A program made the translations under genes and the position numbers. Of a stretch of 7,291 nucleotides of DNA, positions 1 through 4,618 are shown one piece after another; positions within the stretch are counted from its first letter, which is position 1, and every line of letters begins with the position of its first letter. The stretch comes from Clostridiales bacterium (GTDB lineage Bacteria > Bacillota > Clostridia > Saccharofermentanales > UBA5734). The stretch lies in NCBI GenBank assembly GCA_003532195.1, contig DOFA01000189.1, positions 4,768-12,058 of the forward strand, written 5' to 3'. Below the pieces are notes generated by a model. The model did not search any database. It had not been told where the DNA came from and was given only the letters and a program-made list of their open reading frames with translations.

Positions 1-687
1 CCCGCCGCAATCTGGCCGCATCCGGTTATGGATCTCAGGTCTGCCGTCGATGCTCAGCACAACATTATTAAAATGCCGATTGAGATAGTCTATTTTAGCT
101 TGATCAAGCAAGGTGGCGTTAGTGGTTATTGTCAGACGGATTTCCTTACCTGACTCTGCCGCCCTGGTTGCGCAATATTCCGTCAATGAAACGGCAACCG
201 GCCAATTCATTAATGGTTCGCCGCCAAAAAAGTCGATGTCGAGATTATGCCGCGGTCCGGACGATTCGATCAGAAAGTCGACAGCCTTGCGGCCGGTATC
301 CAGATCCAGCATGGTGCGCTCGCCGGTGCCAAAATCGCCGGTGCCGGCAAAACAATAACGGCAGCGCAGATTGCAGTCATGGCACAGATGCAGGCACATC
401 GATTTTACGCGCGGCTGATCCGTATACCATTGGCTGATGTCGAAGGTTTCGGCCGGCGCAAATAACAGCCCGCGATTGGCAAGATCCTGAACCTCACTGT
501 TACAAGCCCCGATATCGGGGCCATACTCAACCGTGAGCCGTTCTACTATTTCCGGGGGCGGCGGTTTGCCGCCGGCTGCAGACCAGGCTAGCAGAACCTG
601 CCATGCCGTTTCGTCAACCAGGTGCAGCGCACCGCTCTCAGAATCGAAAGCCAGACGGTCCCCATGTACTTGAAAAAGATGCAGCAA
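1..687 (-). CDS. scfB: SCIFF peptide maturase ScfB, radical SAM/SPASM thioether synthase (partial, 3' end off left edge)
   Basis: ScfB-family enzymes use radical SAM chemistry to form a Cys-to-Thr thioether in the SCIFF precursor; the Clostridium thermocellum homologue is CteB. The frame is open for 229 codons to base 1 with no stop. Residues about 1-90 form the peptide-recognition region (start MLHLFQVHGDRLAFD, then GALHLVDETAW). The radical SAM motif CNLRCRYC supplies C105, C109 and C112 for the 4Fe-4S cluster, and the SAM-binding GGEP lies at 155-158, followed by TTNAT. The C-terminal SPASM region that would hold auxiliary clusters lies outside the window; family members are about 450 residues. 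The start is TTG at 685-687: GGGAGG (695-700) lies 7 nt upstream, and the protein begins where homologues begin. The only nearby ATG is out of frame. The adjacent upstream gene is its substrate, scfA. Family assignment is very secure; regulation by the intervening hairpin is inferred. Confidence 0.93.
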   Translation of the reverse strand, partial: MLHLFQVHGDRLAFDSESGALHLVDETAWQVLLAWSAAGGKPPPPEIVERLTVEYGPDIGACNSEVQDLANRGLLFAPAETFDISQWYTDQPRVKSMCLHLCHDCNLRCRYCFAGTGDFGTGERTMLDLDTGRKAVDFLIESSGPRHNLDIDFFGGEPLMNWPVAVSLTEYCATRAAESGKEIRLTITTNATLLDQAKIDYLNRHFNNVVLSIDGRPEIHNRMRPDCGG

Positions 688-708
688 CTGAACGCCTCCC
701 TGTATGAA

Positions 709-741
709 AAATAGTGAAAAGCCGTCAGCTTTCCACTATTT
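709..741 (-). terminator. Hairpin with U-rich end between scfA and scfB (attenuator or weak terminator)
   Basis: On the minus-strand RNA, arms 741-728 and 722-709 can form a 14-bp stem around a 5-nt loop (723-727). One pair is G-U in the minus-strand RNA, whereas the plus-strand RNA would have an A-C mismatch there, so the structure suits minus-strand transcription. The distal arm runs into five consecutive U residues. It sits 29 nt past the scfA stop and 21 nt before the scfB start. A partial terminator or 3' stabiliser would give more peptide mRNA than enzyme mRNA, a common arrangement in peptide/maturase pairs. The stem is seen directly; the function is inferred. Confidence 0.6.
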
Positions 742-770
742 GTGTGCTTGGCAAGAATTGATGAACGGGC

Positions 771-917
771 TTATCGTTTTAGATTCTCGCACTTTTGGTT
801 AGCCACCGTACAGCTGGTCTTGCAGGCTGACTGGCAAGAAGACTGGCATTCGCCGCAAGCCTTGCCGCTGGCTGGCTGTTTGATGCAGGCGCTGTGGATT
901 ATCGTAATATGGCTCAT
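771..917 (-). CDS. scfA: SCIFF family ribosomally synthesised peptide precursor (48 aa)
   Basis: This is the precursor of the SCIFF family (Six Cysteines In Forty-Five residues), the substrate of the adjacent radical SAM maturase. The C-terminal core has the family pattern: CGEC at 21-24, SCQSACKTSCT at 27-37, then VANQKCEN at 38-45. In the C. thermocellum homologue CteA, the reported thioether joins Cys32 to Thr37, and this peptide has Cys and Thr at exactly those positions. The N-terminal part (about residues 1-18, MSHITIIHSACIKQPASG) is the likely leader. The six family cysteines are C21, C24, C28, C32, C36 and C43; C11 in the leader is a seventh. The start ATG (915-917) follows GAGGAG (925-930) by 7 nt, and the stop is TAA (771-773). 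It lies 36 nt after yajC and 83 nt before scfB. The biological role of the mature peptide is not established for the family. Confidence 0.95.
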   Translation of the reverse strand: MSHITIIHSACIKQPASGKACGECQSSCQSACKTSCTVANQKCENLKR

Positions 918-953
918 AAATCTTCTCCTCGAATCTTTTGGTTTATAACAAGC

Positions 954-1286
954 TTAGTCGGAAATCGGTTTTACCACCGTGCTGATCGCGCTTTTCTTAA
1001 ACGTAATCAGCGAATTGGCTGCGCTGGTCGTGATCGTCACCTCATCGTCCTTGATGTTGACAATGCGGCCGACCACGCCGCCGATGGTCACAATGCTGTC
1101 GCCGACAACCATGGCGTTGATCTGCTCGCGCAGTTTCTTCTCTTTTTTCTTCTGCGGACGGATCAGCAGCAAGTACATCAAACCAAACATCAGCGCCAGC
1201 GGCAATACCATGGTAAGCAGAGACGATGTCGGCGACACATTTGTCGCGGCGTCTGCGGTTGTCGTGTTCAAGACATAAATGAACAT
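954..1286 (-). CDS. yajC: Sec translocon accessory subunit YajC
   Basis: YajC is a small single-span membrane protein that associates with the SecDF part of the Sec export machinery. This 110-residue protein has the family layout: a short polar N-terminus, one hydrophobic helix at about 22-42, the diagnostic basic stretch RPQKKKEKK at 43-51, then a soluble domain with GDSIVTIGGVVGRI at 62-75 and VTITTSAANSLITFKKSAI at 83-101. The usual family length is about 85-120. The start ATG (1284-1286) has a strong AAGGAGG (1294-1300) 7 nt upstream. In many bacteria the gene follows queA-tgt and precedes secDF, but here scfA and scfB come next within the window. A promoter in the 134-bp gap after tgt suggests yajC heads its own transcript, perhaps with some read-through from queA-tgt. 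Confidence 0.96.
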   Translation of the reverse strand: MFIYVLNTTTADAATNVSPTSSLLTMVLPLALMFGLMYLLLIRPQKKKEKKLREQINAMVVGDSIVTIGGVVGRIVNIKDDEVTITTSAANSLITFKKSAISTVVKPISD

Positions 1287-1318
1287 TTTATATCCTCCTT
1301 GGGGTATTCCAGTTCCTT

Positions 1319-1353
1319 GGGTTTACAATCCTGCTTATCATATCATTAAACCC
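1319..1353. repeat. Inverted repeat flanking the yajC promoter -10 region
   Basis: GGGTTTA at 1319-1325 is the exact reverse complement of TAAACCC at 1347-1353, with a 21-bp spacer. The two arms bracket the predicted -10 box (1337-1342) and start site of the yajC promoter. Such placement would suit an operator for a dimeric regulator, but 7-bp arms this far apart can arise by chance, and no regulator is encoded nearby. Confidence 0.3.
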
Positions 1354-1366
1354 GGCTTTTTAGCAA
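1337..1366 (-). promoter_or_regulatory. Sigma-A-type promoter for yajC-scfA-scfB
   Basis: Reading the minus strand, TTGCTA (1361-1366; 4 of 6 matches to TTGACA) is followed after 18 nt by TATGAT (1337-1342; 5 of 6). An extended -10 TG sits one base upstream (1344-1345). The start site would fall near 1330, giving a leader of about 44 nt before yajC that contains its strong Shine-Dalgarno. The sequence AATGATATGAT is shared exactly with the dapA promoter, which supports it as a real promoter. This is a consensus match only. Confidence 0.6.
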
Positions 1367-1390
1367 GTGATCATTGACAGTGATCATTGA
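1366..1390. repeat. Tandem 12-bp direct repeat next to the yajC promoter
   Basis: AGTGATCATTGA occurs at 1366-1377 and again exactly at 1379-1390, one base apart. Each copy contains the palindrome TGATCA, so the two copies can also pair with each other as a hairpin. The first copy touches the -35 box of the yajC promoter and both lie in non-coding DNA after the tgt stop. The position and 13-bp period suggest a binding site for a regulator, or a remnant of a small duplication; there is no U-run that would make it an intrinsic terminator on the minus strand. Confidence 0.6.
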
Positions 1391-1420
1391 GGCCGGATAG
1401 CCGCCGGATGGCAGCCCGTA

Positions 1421-2566
1421 TTATTGGCGCTGAACACGACCCAGATAAAACTTCCCGTAGAAATTCTCCCGGAAATCCAGCAGACGGTCAGAGGCGATCG
1501 CCTGACGGATCTGCCGCATCAGGTTCAGGAGGAAATGCAGGTTGTGCCAGGACGTCAGCCGCAGTCCGAACATTTCCCCGGCCTTGATCAGATGGCGGAT
1601 ATAAGCCCGCGAATAATTGCGGCAGACATAGCAATCGCAAGTTTCATCGAGCGGCCGGAAATCGCGCGCACAGCCGGCATCACGTACGATCAGCCGTCCC
1701 TGGCTGGTCAGGACCGTACCATTGCGGCCGATTCGGGTCGGCAGAACGCAATCGAACATATCTACGCCGCGCAAAGCGCCTTCAATCAGATAGTCCGGCG
1801 TGCCGACACCCATCAGATAGCGCGGTTTATCGGCTGGCAGCAAAGGCAGCGTTTCTTCCAGCATCTCGTACATCAGATGGGCCGGTTCACCGACGCTCAA
1901 TCCGCCGAGGGCATAACCCGGCAAATCAAACGAAGTAATCTCCCGCGCGCTCTGGCGGCGCAGTTCAGCATGGGTACCGCCTTGAATGATGCCAAACAAA
2001 GCTTGACGATCCGGATGCTGGTGCGCCTTGATGCAGCGTTCCAGCCAGCGGGTTGTGCGTTCCAGAGATCGCTGGGCATATTCCGGTTCAGCCGGCCAGG
2101 GCGTACATTCGTCAAAAGCCATGATGATGTCAGCACCCAGATCATTCTGGACCTCGATCGATTTTTCCGGAGTCAGGACATGCCGCGATCCGTCCACATG
2201 CGATTTGAAGCCGACGCCCTCTTCGCTGATGCGGCGAAGATCGCTCAGGCTGAAAACCTGGAAGCCGCCGCTATCCGTGAGGAGGGTTCGCGGCCAATTC
2301 ATGAACCGGTGCAGGCCGCCGGCATCCCGGACAATGTCCGGCCCCGGCCGCATCCAAAGATGATAGGTATTGGCCAGGATGACCCCGGCGTCCATCGACA
2401 GCAGTTCTTCGGGAGACATGCCCTTAACGGTGGCCTGGGTGCCGACCGGCATGAAAGCCGGCGTGGGGAATGAACCGTGAGGCGTATGGACGGTACCCAG
2501 GCGGGCGCCGGTCTGCCGGCATACATGAAGGGCTTCGTACCATACTGGCGGATGATCGCTGGTCAT
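1421..2566 (-). CDS. tgt: Queuine/preQ1 tRNA-guanine transglycosylase
   Basis: Tgt exchanges guanine-34 in GU(N) anticodon tRNAs for preQ1, the base-exchange step of queuosine synthesis. The 381-residue protein is full length. Catalytic D98 lies in TDSGGFQVF and nucleophile D272 in FDCVLPTR. The zinc ligands are C310, C312 and C315 (CDCYVC) plus H341 (WHNLHF). These match Zymomonas mobilis D102 at a shift of 4 and D280, C318, C320, C323 and H349 at a constant shift of 8. GVGTPDYL (253-260) and GGLSVGEP (221-228) are also family motifs. The start chosen is ATG at 2564-2566, which overlaps the queA stop as ATGA and has GGAG (2576-2579) 9 nt upstream. An ATG 15 nt earlier (2581) is in frame but lacks a comparable ribosome site. 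The overlap implies translational coupling with queA, the next pathway enzyme. Confidence 0.97.
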   Translation of the reverse strand: MTSDHPPVWYEALHVCRQTGARLGTVHTPHGSFPTPAFMPVGTQATVKGMSPEELLSMDAGVILANTYHLWMRPGPDIVRDAGGLHRFMNWPRTLLTDSGGFQVFSLSDLRRISEEGVGFKSHVDGSRHVLTPEKSIEVQNDLGADIIMAFDECTPWPAEPEYAQRSLERTTRWLERCIKAHQHPDRQALFGIIQGGTHAELRRQSAREITSFDLPGYALGGLSVGEPAHLMYEMLEETLPLLPADKPRYLMGVGTPDYLIEGALRGVDMFDCVLPTRIGRNGTVLTSQGRLIVRDAGCARDFRPLDETCDCYVCRNYSRAYIRHLIKAGEMFGLRLTSWHNLHFLLNLMRQIRQAIASDRLLDFRENFYGKFYLGRVQRQ

Positions 2567-3609
2567 GATTGCACGCTCCATTTTTCCAGCAGCATAGCAT
2601 CGCCAAAGCTGAAAAACCTGTATTCTTTCCGGATCGCTTCCGCATAGGCGTCGAGAATCCGTTCCCGGCCGGCCAGAGCCGATACGAGCATGATCAACGT
2701 GGATTCCGGCAAATGGAAATTAGTGATCAGGGAATCGACCGCCTTGAAGGTGTAGCCCGGGTAAATAAAAATATCAGTCCAGCCAGAACAAGCCCGCAGG
2801 TTCCCCTGCTGATCGGCCACCGTCTCCAGCACCCTGCAGCTGGTGGTGCCGACAGCCACAATCCGGCCTCCCGCCTGGCGGCATTCGGAGATCCGGCGGA
2901 CAGCGTCTTCCGGCAAATCAAAATACTCGGCATGCATGGGGTGGTCGAGGATGTTTTCGCACTTAACCGGCCGGAAAGTGCCCAGTCCGACGTGCAAAGT
3001 CAGTTCAGCAACCTGGATTCCCTGCCGGCACAATTTTTCCAGCAATTCCGGCGTGAAATGCAGGCCGGCTGTCGGCGCGGCAGCCGAGCCTTCCTGGCGG
3101 GCATAAACCGTCTGGTATCGCGAAGGGTCTTCAAGCTGTTCATGAATATAGGGCGGCAATGGAACCGTTCCGGCCCGGGCGAGTACTTCCTCCCAGATGC
3201 CTTGGAATTTGAACCGCACAATCCGATTGCCAGTCGGCGTCACTTCAAGAATTTCCGCAGCCAAAACGCCGGGAATAAACTCCAGCTGATGCCCGGGGCG
3301 CACCCGGCGGCCTGGGCGGACTATGGTTTCCCAGTCCGTGGCTGTCAAGCGCCGCAGTAGAAGCACTTCCACAGCAGTGCGGCTATCCTGGCGGCAGCCG
3401 GTAAGCCGCGCCGGCAGAACCTTGGTGTTGTTCAGAACCAGGCAATCGCCTTTTTGCAGCAGCTGCGGCAGTTCGCGAAAAACCCTGTGCTCAGGCTGGC
3501 TGTCTTCTGATCGCAAAACCATCAGGCGCGAACAGTCTCGCTGCGGCACAGGATGCTGGGCAATCAGGTGTTCCGGTAATTCATATGCAAAATCACTTTT
3601 TTTAATCAT
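2563..3609 (-). CDS. queA: S-adenosylmethionine:tRNA ribosyltransferase-isomerase QueA
   Basis: QueA transfers and isomerises the ribosyl part of SAM onto preQ1-34 in tRNA to give epoxyqueuosine, the step after Tgt. The 348-residue protein is full length and shows the family motifs in order: FAYELPEHLIAQHP (7-20), RDCSRLMVL (24-32), GDCLVLNNTKVLPARL (54-69), TVPLPPYI (148-155), QEGSAAAPTAGLHFT (172-186), LHVGLGTFRPV (205-215), MHAEYF (225-230), VAVGTTSCRVLE (251-262) and SLITNFHLPESTLIMLVSA (293-311). The start ATG (3607-3609) gives an N-terminus collinear with homologues. There is no recognisable Shine-Dalgarno upstream, and a TATAAT lies only 8 nt before the ATG, so translation may be leaderless. 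It is first in the queA-tgt unit and divergent from dapA. Confidence 0.97.
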   Translation of the reverse strand: MIKKSDFAYELPEHLIAQHPVPQRDCSRLMVLRSEDSQPEHRVFRELPQLLQKGDCLVLNNTKVLPARLTGCRQDSRTAVEVLLLRRLTATDWETIVRPGRRVRPGHQLEFIPGVLAAEILEVTPTGNRIVRFKFQGIWEEVLARAGTVPLPPYIHEQLEDPSRYQTVYARQEGSAAAPTAGLHFTPELLEKLCRQGIQVAELTLHVGLGTFRPVKCENILDHPMHAEYFDLPEDAVRRISECRQAGGRIVAVGTTSCRVLETVADQQGNLRACSGWTDIFIYPGYTFKAVDSLITNFHLPESTLIMLVSALAGRERILDAYAEAIRKEYRFFSFGDAMLLEKWSVQS

Positions 3610-3617
3610 AGCATTTA

Positions 3618-3623
3618 ATTATA
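3618..3623 (-). promoter_or_regulatory. Perfect -10 box of the queA promoter
   Basis: The minus strand reads TATAAT at 3623-3618, ending 8 nt before the queA ATG. No convincing -35 hexamer is present 16-18 nt upstream; candidates there, such as TGTACT, are poor. If used, transcription would begin at or within a base or two of the start codon. The presumed -35 area falls inside the dapA promoter on the other strand. Confidence 0.5.
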
Positions 3624-3630
3624 TCTATGT

Positions 3631-3660
3631 TTGACGAAAAAGTACAGACAATGATATGAT
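3631..3660 (+). promoter_or_regulatory. Sigma-A-type promoter for dapA-dapB
   Basis: TTGACG (3631-3636; 5 of 6) and TATGAT (3655-3660; 5 of 6) are 18 nt apart, with an extended -10 TG at 3652-3653. The start site should be near 3667, leaving a leader of about 45 nt, too short for a lysine riboswitch. This is the best promoter match in the window. Confidence 0.75.
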
Positions 3661-3665
3661 GAAGC

Positions 3666-3686
3666 CGTCTGCACAGGATGCAGATG
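3666..3686 (+). promoter_or_regulatory. 5'-terminal stem-loop of the dapA leader
   Basis: Bases 3666-3673 pair with 3679-3686 (8 bp including one G-U) around the loop CAGGA. The stem would sit at or next to the extreme 5' end of the dapA mRNA and ends 11 nt before the Shine-Dalgarno GGAGG (3698-3702). Stem-loops in this position are known in Firmicutes to protect mRNA from 5'-end-dependent decay. There is no U-run and no competing stem, so it is not an attenuator. The role is inferred. Confidence 0.4.
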
Positions 3687-3711
3687 ACTCATGATCTGGA
3701 GGTCAATCTCT

Positions 3712-4617
3712 ATGAAAAAGCCGGTTTTTCGCGGCTCAGCTGTTGCCATTGTAACCCCCTTTAATGATGCGGGTGTGAACTATGCCAAGCTGGCCGAGCT
3801 CTGCGAATTTCATATCGCAAACCAGACGGACGCCATTGTTGTCGCCGGCACAACCGGTGAAGCTTCGACAATGCCCGACGAGGAACACCTCTCGGCTATC
3901 CGTTGTGTCGTCGAAATTGTCAACAAACGACTCCCGGTCATCGCCGGAACCGGCAGCAACGATACCCGCCACGCGATCGAACTCAGCCGAAGGGCTGCAA
4001 ATCTGGGGGCCGATGCCTTGCTCAGCGTGACACCCTACTATAATAAGACTTCACAGCATGGCCTTTATCTGCATTTCAAGACAATTGCCGAATCCGTCGA
4101 TCTGCCGGTCATCATCTATAATGTGCCCAGCCGGACGAATCTGAACATCAATCCGGAAACCCTGGCCCAGCTTGCACTTCTGCCGAATATAAACGGAATC
4201 AAGGAATGCCGGATTGAACAGGCTGGCGAAATTTCGCTGCTGTGCGGCGAAAACCTCAACTTATATTCCGGTGAGGACGGTATGGTCCTGCCGCTCCTTT
4301 CCTTCGGCGGTCTGGGCGTCATATCGGTCGTAGCCAATATCGTTCCGGCCTTGACCCACAAAATGGTTATGGCTTATCTTCAGGGAGACCCGACGACAGC
4401 CACCCGGATTCAGATCGAACTGATTCCTCTGATCAAAGCCATGTTCTGCGATGTCAATCCGATCCCGATCAAGGCGGCGCTCAATATGATGGGCTATCAG
4501 GTCGGGTCCTGCCGCATGCCGCTTTGTGACACTTCAGCTGTCAACCTGGAAATAATCCGTCAGGAACTGATCCACTCCGGTTTGCTGCCGGCTGACCGGC
4601 CTGATCGGAGCGTTTGA
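3712..4617 (+). CDS. dapA: 4-hydroxy-tetrahydrodipicolinate synthase DapA
   Basis: DapA condenses pyruvate with aspartate semialdehyde, the first committed step of diaminopimelate/lysine synthesis. The 301-residue TIM-barrel protein has GTTGE (46-50, with T47 and T48 matching E. coli T44 and T45), PYYNK (108-112), YNVPSRT (136-142, with catalytic Y136 and R141), the Schiff-base lysine K164 in NGIKE, SGEDG (186-190) and the NPIPIK signature (249-254). The start is ATG 3712 with GGAGG (3698-3702) 9 nt upstream; an in-frame ATG at 3691 lacks a ribosome site and adds seven unconserved residues. The segment after K164 reads CRIEQAGEI, two residues shorter than the usual A-(S/T)-G-N loop. Of the E. 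coli lysine-inhibition residues, H53 and E84 correspond to D56 and H87, while N80 and H56 are kept (N83, H59), which suggests weak or no lysine feedback. dapB follows one base later. Confidence 0.96.
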   Translation: MKKPVFRGSAVAIVTPFNDAGVNYAKLAELCEFHIANQTDAIVVAGTTGEASTMPDEEHLSAIRCVVEIVNKRLPVIAGTGSNDTRHAIELSRRAANLGADALLSVTPYYNKTSQHGLYLHFKTIAESVDLPVIIYNVPSRTNLNINPETLAQLALLPNINGIKECRIEQAGEISLLCGENLNLYSGEDGMVLPLLSFGGLGVISVVANIVPALTHKMVMAYLQGDPTTATRIQIELIPLIKAMFCDVNPIPIKAALNMMGYQVGSCRMPLCDTSAVNLEIIRQELIHSGLLPADRPDRSV

Positions 4618-4618
4618 T

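Noticed and set aside
113..465. Overlapping short plus-strand frames near the left edge
   Set aside because: They lie opposite the scfB radical SAM coding sequence, which is clear on the minus strand.
742..948. 68-codon plus-strand frame with hydrophobic residues
   Set aside because: It is antisense to scfA, whose conserved cysteine pattern proves the minus strand is coding.
1319..1360. Plus-strand intrinsic terminator (inverted repeat followed by CTTTTT)
   Set aside because: The loop would be 21 nt, the stem only 7 bp, and there is no plus-strand gene upstream to terminate.
1366..1390. CRISPR-like or transposon-end repeat
   Set aside because: Only two 12-bp units one base apart, with no spacers, no transposase and no target duplication.
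1424..2473. 349-codon open frame on the plus strand opposite tgt
   Set aside because: It is antisense to an intact, motif-complete tgt gene, has no ribosome site and shows no recognisable domain. Long antisense frames are common in GC-balanced coding DNA.
2569..3360. 263-codon plus-strand open frame opposite queA
   Set aside because: Shadow of queA, which carries all its family motifs on the minus strand; no promoter or ribosome site supports this frame.
3610..3660. preQ1 riboswitch ahead of queA
   Set aside because: The -10 box lies 8 nt from the start codon, leaving no leader for a riboswitch, and no preQ1 aptamer pattern is visible.
3667..3711. Lysine riboswitch or T-box ahead of dapA
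   Set aside because: The predicted leader is only about 45 nt and holds one small stem; both elements need well over 100 nt and conserved cores that are absent.
3691..3711. Upstream in-frame ATG extending DapA by seven residues
   Set aside because: No ribosome site precedes it, the added residues are not family-like, and the GGAGG before 3712 lies inside the extension.
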